This document shows positions 1-12,500 of a stretch of 64,000 nt of DNA, in pieces; the stretch's first letter is position 1, and each line of letters begins with the position of its first letter. The stretch lies in assembly GCA_028583685.1 (NCBI GenBank), contig JAMXIF010001195.1, forward strand, positions 14,004,471-14,068,470, in the 5' to 3' direction. The stretch is from Petaurus breviceps papuanus. Its lineage: Eukaryota; Chordata; Mammalia; Diprotodontia; Petauridae. Under the pieces are notes generated by a model, which worked only from the letters and a program-made list of their open reading frames with translations, did not search any database and was not told the origin of the DNA. The translations under genes were made by a program, and so were the position numbers.

Positions 1-59
1 TCAGAAGGCTATACTTAGGATCCAGAAGGCCATGGTTTCCCAGCCCTGCTCTAGAGGGA

Positions 60-235
60 CGACCTTATAATGGTTGACAGTCAGTCCCCAGTAATAGCTG
101 CCAATTATATAGCATTTCAATGTTTGCAAAGCACTTTACAAAAGTCTTATTTTACCATCCCAATTGGGAGCTAGGTGTTATTATTATCCCCATTTTACAG
201 ATGAGGAAACTGAGGCAGGTGGTGGTTAATCCAAC
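60..235 (-). repeat. MIR fragment
   Basis: GATGAGGAAACTGAGGCAG and the preceding ATTATCCCCATTTTACA are the MIR core read on the minus strand. Confidence 0.75.
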
Positions 236-372
236 AAAGGTTTTCTAGATCCATCTCTCCATCCACTGCCTGCCTATCAACAAGTATATTGTTGGGTACT
301 GGGGATATCAGTATTTTGAATGAAACTTTTCCTACTCATAAGGAAGTAAGCTTTGCTGTCTTTGTATCCTAG

Positions 373-504
373 GGCCTGCGATTTGAGGTAGTGCCATCCA
401 GATTTAAAGAGACTCTAGACAAGACTTCATTTGCAGTGCCTTATGAGTATGCCATGGAAACAGCAAAACAAAAGGCCCTTGAAGTGGCTAACAGGATGAA
501 TGTG
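373..504 (+). CDS. ASMTL: ASMTL exon 2 (Maf domain)
   Basis: The exon is bounded by an AG acceptor at 371-372 and GTAAGT at 505, phase 0 to phase 0, 44 codons. It begins GLRFEVVPSRFKETLDK and includes YAMETAKQKALEVANR, which matches human ASMTL closely. This is the part of the Maf fold after the first phosphate-binding loop. Confidence 0.95.
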
Positions 505-3500
505 GTAAGTTTTTGGGGGTGTGGGGGTTTTCTTTGCATTATTTTATCATTTCAATCGTTTTCAGTTGTGTCCAATCCTTTGTCACCCCTTTTGGGATTT
601 TCTTGGTAAAGATACTGGAGTGATTTGCATTTCCTTCTCCTGCTAATTTTTCAGAAAAGGAAACTGAGCCAAGCAGAGTTAATTAACTTGCTTACACAGC
701 TAGGAAATATCTGAGGCTGGATTTGAACTCAGGTCTTCCTAACTCTAGGCCTGCTACTCGACACCCTGCACCACTTGGCTGCAGAGCTCAATGCACAGGA
801 TTCTGGACAGTTTCATGCTGCTAAATTATTATTTGACCTTTCATTGGATTGCACGATGTTATGTCAGTTGAGTAAAAATTGCACTCTTTTGGAAATATAT
901 TTAGTTAGGTCACTTTTCATGGATATGGGGTGATATTCGGAATGAGTGTGCTGTAAGAATTAAAAATGTAAAAGACCTAATCAGCTTTGCTGGCTAATCC
1001 CCATGCCAATGCAGACATGTTTCTTAGTGCCTGTATGCCCTCCTTCCCATCTTGGCTTTAATTGCCATCACTGATAAAACTGTCCTCCTTAAGAAATGTA
1101 ATATGACAGCACCTACCTATATCACAGAGTTGTGGGGATGTTTGGAAAATACTTTGTAAACTTTAAAGCATTATATAAATGCTAGCTAGAAGGGGGAACG
1201 TTTTATCTTGTCCTTTAAGACATCAGGGCTTTTTCTTTCAGGTTACTTACTGAATAGTATTTATTTAATTGTTCTGGGTCCTTTCCTCTTCCTACCCTCC
1301 AAAAGTCATGTTTTCATTTACCTTTTTTCTTTTCCAGTTTATTCATTAGATGTTCCCTTGTTGGGATAAAGTGGTAGGAACCCCACAATTTTAATGCTAA
1401 AGAATAAATTGGTTTACTTCTCATCACAGTTGTTCATGTGATGTTATCGTGCCTTCAGAGGCTAGGACTCAAGGAAAATTGCTTCATAGGATGCTGGGGT
1501 GGGAGGGCAGGTGCTTCAGTCTGATCGACTTTAACCAAAGGTTCTTCATCTCTGTTGGAAGAACTTTTGAGAGAAGGGAAGACTTTAAAAGAATGAGGCC
1601 CAACAGGAAGGGCTTTCATTTTCCTCTGGTGCTGAAAATTTTTGCTTCACGATTCTCTTCCCTTGTGTCCACTTTTGATCTGGTGGAAATCATGTGCCCC
1701 CTTTTAAGGTTTAAAAGTATTTTATAAACATCTCGTTTTATCCCCACAACTCTGAGGCAGGTGCTGTTATTATCCTTATTTTACAGATGAGGAAACTGAA
1801 GCAGAGAGAGGTTAAATATTGGTGGGTAGATGGTACAGTGGATAGAGTGATAGACCTGGAGTCAGGAAGACCTGAATTTGAATCTGGCCTCACACAGAGC
1901 CTTGTGACCCTGGGCAAGTCATTTGTTCCAGTTGCCTTCTCTGTAAAATGGGGATAATAGCATCTACCTCAAATGAAATAACAATTGTAAAGTACTTAGT
2001 TCCTAGCACATAGTAAGTGCTATATAAATGTTAGCTATTGCTATTATTAGTTTATATCTAGTCTCAGACACTTACTAGCAGTGTGACCTGGGGCAAGTCA
2101 CTTAACTTCTGTCCATCTCAGTTTCCTCATCTCTAAAATGGGAAAATAATAGCACCTATTTCTCAGAGTTGGTGTGAAAATCAAATGAGATAATAACTAT
2201 AAAGTGTCTGGTACACAGAAAGTACTATAGAAATGTTATTTATAAAAGATATTATTATCATTAAGTGACTTGTCCAGGGTCGCTCAGCTAGTAAATGTCT
2301 GAGACAGTATTTGAACTCAGGGCTTCTTGCTTACAGACCCCATACTCTACTCACTAACTGCCTATTTAATGTAGGCTATATTGCTAATGGTTGCTCTCAT
2401 TAAAAGGCTATGGTATATGTCGGAACATGTTCTTATTAATATGATTAATTAGTTTTTGTTATATTATTATTAATTCTTAATAATATGCTTTTTAAAAAAA
2501 ATTTTAACTAACCATTTCTTTCCAACTGATTTCCAAATTGCAGCATTAACTTTGTATTAGTGATGACTTTATGCTTTCTAAATTCATTGAGACAGTCCAT
2601 TTTGAGGGGGTGGGGTGTTAGAAACTTTTAAAAAATATTTATTTCAAAAAGCATTTTAATTTTTACAGAAAGACTTAAGACCTCCAGACATTGTTATAGG
2701 AGCAGACACTATTGTGGTAAGTTTAGATGGTTTCCTTTCCTTACCATTCACCTTTACTTTGATTTTTGCAATTATTTCCCATTAACCTAGTGTTAGCGTT
2801 TTACATGTATCCTACTAAATGCTTTCTCTTTGTGTTGGGAATAAGCAGTTAGTCTTTTCATTTTAGGGAATTGCTTCCCAACTATCGCAGTGAGGAAAAT
2901 ATGCTCATTTAAAATAAGAACTTGAAAGGAGTTCAAACATTAAAAGAGAAAAATACAAAAGTATAGGTTTATAACACCAAGACAACCCTTCCAGTGCTGT
3001 TGGGGAAAGGGATCCTAGGTATTCGACAGAGGCATTCTGGGATCCTTACACTAGATCATAAAATCACAGAGCTAGAAAGGACCTCAGAGGTCAGTACAAT
3101 TCTCTTCTTCTGTTATACAATGTATATAGAGGTACCCATTTTATTTGTATTATTAAGTTCAGAATATATAAGACAACTAGATGGCAGAATATATAGAAGG
3201 CAAGGATAGGAGCCAGGAAAACTCATCTTAGTGAGTTTAAATCTGGCCTCAGACACTTCTTAGCTGTGTGACCTTGGGCAAGTCACTTAATCCTGTTTGC
3301 CTCAGTTTCTTCATCTGTAAAATGAGCTGGAGAAGGAAATGGTGAACCATTCCAGTTTCTTTGCCAAGAAACCCCCAAATGGGGTCACAGAGAGGACAGA
3401 ACTATTTCAGACAGGACTGGAATGATTCAACAACAACAAAAATATACATATATATGTATATGTATACATATATTTTCAGATATATATATACATAGAATAT

Positions 3501-6500
3501 AATATATTACATATAACATGTATATGTATAATGGAAGCAATTCAGTTCAGTTGTATGCCTGTGAAACTTGGAACAGCCTACCAGTGCCATACCAGGAAAC
3601 TGAATTCCTTCCATTTGGATTATCTTAGGAAGATTCTGAAGATCACCTGGCAGGGTAAGGTACCAGACTCTGAGGTCTTTACTCGAACTAAACTGCCAAG
3701 TATTCAAACTCTGCTTCAGAGAGTACAACTCTGATGGGCTGGCCACATTGTTCAAGTGCAAAATGAACGGTTGCCTAAAAAGACTATTTTATGGAGAACT
3801 CACACAGGGCAAGTGTTCACATGGTGGTCAGAAGGCGCGATACTAGGATACTCTCAAGGACTTTCTTAAGAACTTTGGAATTGATTTGTGGCATGGGAGA
3901 CACTGGCACAGGACTGCCCAGCATAATGTGCCCATAGCAGAGAAGGTGCTGTGCTCTGTGAACAATGCAAAAATGAAATAACTTGGAAAAAAAAGCAAGA
4001 TGCGCAAATTTAAAGAATCCACCCCAAATGTTCACACAGACTCTTAGTGTCCGACCTGTGGTAGAACATTATGAGCTGATACTGATCTGATCAGCCAGTC
4101 AGACACGCTGAAACTTGACTGTCATATAGCGATGTCATTTTGGTCCGCTTCAAGAACAGAAGACAACAACCAACCAATATTATAATATAGTATATATGAT
4201 ACGTATGTATATCATAGAATATATAATATGTACATAAGCAGAAGGGACTTTAGGAGCCCATCTCGTTTAGTCTTCTAATTTTATAGATGAGGAAACAGGC
4301 CCAGGAAGTTACTTTGGTTGGCCGAGGTCACACAAATAAGCATCAAAGGTTGTGTTTGAACCCAGTTTCTCTGACTCTAGAACCAGGACTCTTTCTGCTT
4401 AACACACAGGGAGATCATTTTCTCATGTGTTAATAAGATTCGGAACATATTCTCCTCTGTATAGAGGAGTGTGGTATAGTATCTAGAGAGATGCTTTGAG
4501 AGTAGGGCAGCAAGCACCCCAGCATCCCCAGGGTGGCTGCCAACACAGGTTCTTAGATCCACTTTTCTAAAGGAAAGCAACTCAAAATGGGTTAACAGTC
4601 TTGCTTTAATCAATCAAACATATGTCATTTACCTAGTTCAGGGGAAAAAGTCAGCACCCCGAACTTCAGAGTATACAGAGGTTACAAGAAGACATAGAAA
4701 CATTTCAAGCAGACAGGCCTCCAACTGTCTGACCATTACCTCCATACCTAGTCAGTTACCAGAGAGGGAAGCATCAGCATCTGGGTTTTCAAAGCCGGGG
4801 GCTCTCAATGGCTGCCCAGAGTCTCGTCTGGTCAAATCACACAACATTTCTCAAAGTGAGCCCCAAAGCAAAACCTCACATATATACCCTAGAAGGGTAT
4901 ATATAGCCTTCTCCTGGCTCAGAGAATGTAACAACCTTCCAGACCCATTGCCCAATCACAAAGTATCTCCTGAAAAAACAAGCCTCCAGCAACAGACTCC
5001 AGCTGCATTTAAGCCTGTCAAAGGGCCTAGGGGCAGGGAAGATCTTAAATTTTCATTCCCATAACAGAGAGTCCAGGAGACCAGCCTTAATTCCTGCCAC
5101 TGACATTCTGGCCATCTGACTCTGAATACTTCCCTCAACTTCTCAGTTCTCAGTCTGTGCAACTCCTCGAGGCTGTGAATTACCAGGGAAGATGTCATTG
5201 AGGTTTGGTAGGGGAAGTTTCTTCATCAGTGAAATCACAAGTCTGGACCTATCCCAAAGACAGGTCCACCCCCCAACAAAATTCTCCAAGAGTTGTTTTG
5301 TTCAATGGACACCTTTGGCAGTCTGGGAAGCCCATGGACCCTTTCTTATAATAATATTTTAAAATCACGAATTAAATTTATATAATTATAAATATATGGA
5401 AATAATCCAAGTTCGTAGAGTCTGAAATTTTTCTGTGGAACTCTTGGTAGGGGAAGAATCAGGGGACCCCAGGTTAAGAACCCCTGCTCTCATTAGTGCT
5501 TTGAGGGCTATTTCCCAACGAAGACTTCGATAGGCCTGTCAATTTAATCAATGTTGGTGTAATGTGTCTAGTTTGTAGATAAGGAAATTGAGGTGCTCGG
5601 TGTGAACAGTATTGTAATATAAAAATGGTAGCCTTTCAGTTTGCTAGCAATCTGATGTCTGCTGATGAGATAACACTAACTTGGTTCTTATTTTGTTGTC
5701 TGTATATTCATGAAACATCTTTTACAGTCAGGGATACTGTGTGAATAAAATTCGTAGAGTTGTTCAGTCCTTTTTCAGTTGTGCCTGACTATTTGTGACT
5801 CCATTTGGGGTTTTGTTGGTAGAGATACTGGAGTGATTTGTCATTTCCTTCTCCAACTCTTTACAAATGAGAAAACTGAGGCAAACAGGGTGAAGTGACT
5901 TGCCCAGGGTCACACAGCTGGGAAGTGTCTGAGGCCAAATTTGAACTCAGAAAAATGAGTCTTCCTGACTCCAGGCCTGGTACTGTATTTACTGCACCAA
6001 AATGTCCTTAAGAGCTCCAGAGCAGACAGGAGCATAGGTCTTGTTACCAGGTGAACCTTCATCATTTGACCATACTTACTCCCCTGTGTAGCACAACTCC
6101 CCTATGAAGTGAATGATGCGGTTGTGTTTATTTATTTGTTTTTGTTAATCTATACTGTCCTTGTGACGTCATTGGCATTGTGGGCTAAGTGGCTAGCAAG
6201 TACTAGGGTTTTTTTCCCTTTTTAAAAAAATTCAGTAGGCACTTGGGAAGTAGAAAATCTAGTTTAAAAAACTTGGATAATTGAATTTTTAAACCCATAA
6301 TACAGGAATATCAAGTACAGCTCCCAGTCTGCACTCACTGCATCAGGAACTGAGGGAAGCAGCCTCTAGGCAGCTGGGGCTCAGGAAAAGATTTCTCTTT
6401 TCTGAATACAGGCTCAGAATTCAAGCCAAAAGGTCAGCTAGGTGGCACCATAGTGCATAGAGTGCCAGGCCTGAAGTCTCGAAGACTCATCTTCCTGATT

Positions 6501-9500
6501 TCAAATCTGGCCTCAGACACTTCCTAGCTTTGTGACCCTGGGCAAGTCACATAACCCTCTCTGCCTCAGTTTCCTCATCTGTGAAATGAACTGGCAAACC
6601 ACCCCAGCATCTTTGCTAAGAGAACCTGAAATGGGGTCACAAAGAGTTGGATGTGACTGACAACAATAATTCAAACCACCAGGTGTTTGAATCATCTCCG
6701 AGTGGGTAGAGCCTGCATAGGGACTTCAACAACCACAAGCCTGCCCAGGCTCCCACTATATCTAGTACAGGGACTTTCCTTGGAGGAAGCTCCTGCTGCC
6801 AAAGAAGGTCAACACCTTCTCTGCAGTTTATAATTAAGAACATTACCTGGGGCACTGAGAAGATTAAAACCCAGACCTTTCTGATTCTGAGATCAAGTTC
6901 TTTTTTAATACCTCATGCTGTCTCTCACAGAACCCAGGAGATCTTCAGTATAATATTGTTAATCCCATTTTATGGCTCAAGAAACTGAGGCTGAGAGATA
7001 TAGCTAATTATTCAAGATCACAACTAAGCTTAGCTACTGGAATTTGAACTCTGGCCTCCTGTTTTCTAAGTCCATTATTCTTTCTAATGCCTTTTCAGCT
7101 TTGTTTCTGTGATTCTAGAGAAAAATAAAATGATATAGTTGCCTTTGGGTTATTTGCAGAAGATCATGCTTGTAAACTGCCCCTGAAAAAAAAAAACTAC
7201 CTGGCTTTTGTTATAGCCATGTGTCTGGCTGTACAGCGGCCCTGGAATTTGACTCTGGCTGGGCTCCCTTCCAGCTAACCCTAGCCCTGACCTAAATCCC
7301 CAAACTAGCTTGTATGCCAGGGAAGGCATGATGCCTGCGTGCTCCACAGTTTCCTCCCCTTATCTCAAATTGGACGAATTGCATATCAAAGCTTGTATGG
7401 AATTATGGATGTCCTGAACCTCAGTTTCTTTATTTGAAAAAATGGAGCCAATGACAATCATTTAGTAATTATTATTTTTTTTTAGCTTGAGAAAAGGCTC
7501 TCTCCTGGGCCAGTTCAGTGACACAGTGGATAGAGCACTGGGCCTAGAGTCAGGAAGATTTGAGTTCAAATCCACAGGAGAAAGTGGAAACCCCTTACCG
7601 AAGAGGTTAATTACAAAGGGCAGAAGAGGAATAGGAGAATAGTTAGCAGGGATGGAGGGATCAAATGAGGGTTTTTCCAGGATAGGGAGGACATGGCGTG
7701 TTTGTAGGCAATAGGAACTGCACCACTAAACAGGGAGAGACTGAAAGTGAGACGGGCAGCTAGGTGGCACAGTAAGAGTGCCAGCCCTGGAGTCAGGAGG
7801 ACCCGAGATCGGTTCCAGCCTCAGATACTTAATACCCACACAAAAAAGCTGGCTGTGTAACCTTGAGCAAGTTACTTAACCCCAATTGCTTGAAAGAGGA
7901 AGGAAGGAAGGAAGAAGGAAAGAAAGAGGGAGGGAGGAAGGAAGGGAGGAAGAAAGAAGGAAAGAGGGAGGAAGGAAGGAAGAAGGAAAGAGGGAGGAAG
8001 GAAGGAAGGAGGGAGGGAGGGAGGGAAGTGAGAGTAGGGGACGGGCTAGAATGGGATCACTGGAACGATTAGAGGAATTAGCCTTAGTAAGGACTAGGGC
8101 CACTTCATCATGTGAGACAGGGCTGTGGGAGGAGAGAGTGACAGAAGGCACCTAAGTGATAGGAGATGAGGAAGAGGGAGTCTGTGATGAATGGCCTCAT
8201 TTTTTCTGTGAAATTATGAGATGAGGGTCTCGTCTGAGAGTAGGGGAAGGAAGAGGCCAGAGCAGGTTTGAGGAGGGATGAAAAGGTTTAGGAGAGCTGC
8301 TGTGCAGAGTGGGATAGTAAGCTGATAAAGGAGGTATGTAGGATTGCCTGGCAGCAGTGAGAACCCAGTTGAGGTTGTGTAATGTAAATTTGTAGCAGAC
8401 CTAGTCAGAACACTTCAGTCATTTTCTCCCCCTTCTCCAGTGTGTAAGCCCAGTGCCTCGCACATAGTAAGCTCGATATTAATCATCTCATCATCATCGT
8501 TGTTATTCTGTTAGTTCTGTAAAGAGTCCTCTCTCTACCAATGTAGATCTCAACCCAAAAATCAGGGAATAAGCATTTGATTAAGTGTCGTCTCTGTGCT
8601 TGGTGCTAGCGATACAAAGATAAAATGAAGTCATAATAAATATGACTTCATTTTATTCTTATGACAAGATGGGGAGGTAGGTGCCACCATGATCCCCATT
8701 ATGCAGTTGGGGGAAAACTAAGGCAGTTAGTGGTCAAGTGACTCGCCCAGGATCACACGGCTAATAAGTAGCCAATCAAGTGTATCTGACTTCTAATTTA
8801 GCACTTCACTGTACGGCCTAGAAGATTACATCCATGGCTTGCTAGATAATCTTTGAGAGCTGCTGTGGCTGGAAAGTATACCACACTGAAGCTGACTAGT
8901 CAATGTGCCTATCCAGGCAGAGCAAAGCTTCCCCCGGGGCAGCAGGCCTGTGACCTGCCCGTGGTCCTTTCCTCCGAGCTTTAGAAGCTGTCAGAGCTTG
9001 GTCTGCACTGGCAGTGCCCTGGAGAGCCCTGGGTCCCCTCCAGACCACAATGAGGCATCCATCAGTGGAAGGGTCGCCTCTGTTGGATACAAACTGAATA
9101 GCGCGGCTTCTTCACATTCCGGTTGCTAGGTGTGAGAATAAGTGCTTTTCTTCTCTCATCCCTGCCTCCTCACCTTGTGTCTTGTTTCAGACAGTGGATG
9201 GACTGATCCTGGGGAAGCCAGTTGATAAGCAAGATGCCTATAACATGCTGTCAAGGTCAGTGGAGGGGAGAAGTTTTTGTTTGTTTTGATTTTTTTTGAA
9301 TTTATTTACTATTAGTTTACAACATTCAGTTCCACAAGTTCTTGAGTTCCAGATTTGCTCCCCTCTCGCCATGGCAGCATGCAATCCTATATGGGTTCTA
9401 CATATACCTTCACATTTAACATTAGTCAAGTTGTCAAGGAGGATTATAACCAATGAAATGAATAACGGGAAAGAAGAAACAAGACAAGAGTAGTTTGCTT

Positions 9501-12500
9501 CAGTCTGCACTCAGACTCCATTCTGTGTCTGGATGCGGACAGCCTTTTCCATTATGAGTCCTTTGGAATTGTCTTGTAATCTTGCATTGCTGAGGGGAGC
9601 CCAGTCAGTCAGTCATCACAGATATGACGGGTCTATAATTGTGTACAATATTCTCCTGGTTCTGGGGGAGCAATTTTAGAGTAGTTTCTTGCTACATATG
9701 AGACTTCTCTATATTGCATCTTAATTGTAAGATGCTAAACTTAACTTTGCAGTAATTTTAACAAAACCTCACAGATATTCAGCTTAAAAAAAATTTTAGC
9801 CCCTGGGAAAACCTGAACTTTGGATTTTTTGATACTCAATTGTATTTTTTTGTTGTTGTTTTCAGTGGTTTGTAGCTTAATCTGTAGATACACATCCTCA
9901 GGCTTCAGAATAGGCTGTGCCTCCCTAATCTGGAGTTAAGGGCAGAAAACAAGAAACAACCTGTCACTTATGGTAGTAGCACAGGAAGCAGTCATCAGAA
10001 AATACATGACCTAAAACTGAAAACAGAAAGTGGGACACGAATAAAACAAATGAAAGAAGAGTTTTATCAGTAATAGATAAAATTGAAAGGGGAGGCTAGA
10101 GCTTGTCATCGCCTTTCTAATGTTGTTTAAGAAAGAGAATGCTCAAATTCCAAGCAATGGCTGCTGGTTCTGAATTTAGAGATTGTCCTGGAATGAAATA
10201 GGACAATTTGTCAGGCTGCCAGATTAATTAATTATCTGATTAACTGATTAATTAACATATCCCCTAATTTATAGTGGTAAGAGCTGGCATCCATATCTCT
10301 ATCTCAAGTGTGCAAGGTGCTTTAGAAGCATTATCTGAGGTGGGCCTCAGATACATACTACAATGGTTATCTCTACTTAAATAAAACATAGTAGGGGCAG
10401 CTAGGTGGCACAGTGAATAGAGCTCCGGCTCAGGAGTCAGGAGGACCTGAGTTCAAATCCAGCCTCAGACACTTAACACCAAAAAACTAGCCGTGTGACC
10501 TTGGGCAAGTCACTTAACCCCAATTGCCCTCCAAAAACAAACAAAAAAAAGAGAATATTCACATTCTAGACAGTTGATATGAATTCTTAGATAGAAATAT
10601 CCCTGGAATAAGTGATAATAACAGTAGCTTATGTGTGTATATACATATGTATACACACATGTGCACACATATGTATGTGTATATGTTTTATATAGTAATT
10701 TATGTTTTGTAAAGCATTTTGCATATGTTAGCTAATTCACAACAACCCTGTGATATAGGTGCTGTTTTAATCCCCGTTTTAGAGATGGTGAAACTAAGGC
10801 TCAGAAAATTGAAGTTAGGAAAGGAACAAGCACTTATGTAGTGCTTACTGTATGCTAGGTACTATGCCCAGAACCACATAACTAATAAATGTCTGAGGTC
10901 AGATAGGAACTCAGTCTTCTTTCTTTCTTTTTTTTTAAATTTATTTATTTATTTTTAGTTTGCAGCATTCAGTTCCACAAGCTTTTGAGGTTTAAATTTT
11001 CTCCCCTTCCTTCCGTGCCCTCCTCCCCAAGACAGCATGCAATCTGATTAAGCTCTACACATACATTCATATTTAACATTTTCATATTGGTCATGTTGTA
11101 AAGAAATCTAACCAATGGAACTCAGTCTTGACTCTGGGCCTGGTGCTCAATCTCCTGCACCACCACCTGCCTCTGTAAGTTAAGTGACTTGCTGAGGGTC
11201 TAAGAGCTGAATAGGGGACAGTTCATAGGTTGCAACATGTCCCTTAAAGAACCTAAAATTTCCTTTTCTCTAATTCTTTGCACATCAATCAGCCTTCAGC
11301 TTGGGAGAGCAATTAAATCAGTCTGCTAGAGAAGGCTTCCTTGCTCAGATAAGCAGTCTGGTTTTCAGGCCAATTATGTCCCCTTTTGCAATAAATTTGG
11401 TATGGGAGTTTATGTCATTTTTTGTGTGTGAGTTTGACTGATTTGTGTCCTCCTCTTCCCCTCCCCCCCCCGCCCCCCCAGTTTCAGCAGCCCTAGCAGA
11501 ACAGGTAAAATTATCAACAGATGTTCCACAGTCAACACCAGACTTTGGAATGTAGTGATCTCATCAAAGTACTACTTCCTATAGAGTCAGGGAAGCTTAG
11601 AGTTGCAAGAGACCTCAGCAACCATCTTGTTCAATTTAGACCCAAAAGGAAACCTTACTACATCATACCCGACAAGTAGTCATTTAGTTTTTAAGAGAAG
11701 TTCGATGAAAGGGAATCCATTATTTCAGGAAGCAGTTCATTTCACTTTGGATAGTTCTGATGAGAAGTTTTTCTTTATATAAACCTTAAATTTGCCTCTG
11801 GTCCCTTCCACCCTTTGATCCTGGCTTAGCCCTCTGGGGCCAAGCAGAACACAGTAAATCATCTCTCTTTTCTGTCTTTTTTTCCTAATATTTTCCCCCA
11901 TTACATATAAAAACAATTTTCATCCTTTGTTTTTTAAAAATTGGACTTCTAAATTCTCTCCCTGTTATGTTAAATAATTTTATATAGGTTATGCGTGTAG
12001 AGTCATGCAAACCATTTCCATTATTAATCATGTTGTGAAACAAAACACACAAAAAAAACCACATTAAAAAAAGTGGAGAGTAGGGGCGGCTAGGTGCAGG
12101 GAATAGAGCACCAGTCCTGGAGTCAGGAGGACCTGAATTCAAATCTAGCCGCAGACACTTAACACTTACTAGCCATGTGACCTTGGGCAAGTCACTTAAC
12201 CCCAATTGCTCAGCCTTCCCCCCTCCAAAAAAAAAAGTGGAAAAAAAGTAGTATGCTTCAGTCTTCATTCAGACTCCATCATCAGTTCTTCCACTGGAGG
12301 TGGATAGCATTTTTCCTCATGAGTCTTTTGGAATTGTCTTGGATCATTGTATTGCTGAGACTAGCTAAGTCATTCACAGTTGACCCTCCTACAATATTGT
12401 ACAAAATGACTGTGTACAATGTTCTCCTGGTTGTACTTACTTCATTTTGCATCAGTTCATCGTAAAGTCTTTCCAGGTTTTTCTGAAACCATCCTGTTCA

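Larger units (their letters stand above)
7600..8430 (-). mobile_element. Antisense L2 LINE fragment
   Basis: The sequence flanking the SINE and GGAA tract (for example TTTTTCCAGGATAGGGAGGA and GCAGCAGTGAGAACCCAGTT) matches the same family as the antisense L2 at 54690-56100. It is interrupted by 7752-8030. Confidence 0.6.

Noticed and set aside
7863-8155. Overlapping reading frames rich in Lys/Glu/Gly (+) and Ser/Leu/Pro (-)
   Set aside because: They are translations of the GGAA microsatellite and SINE tail.
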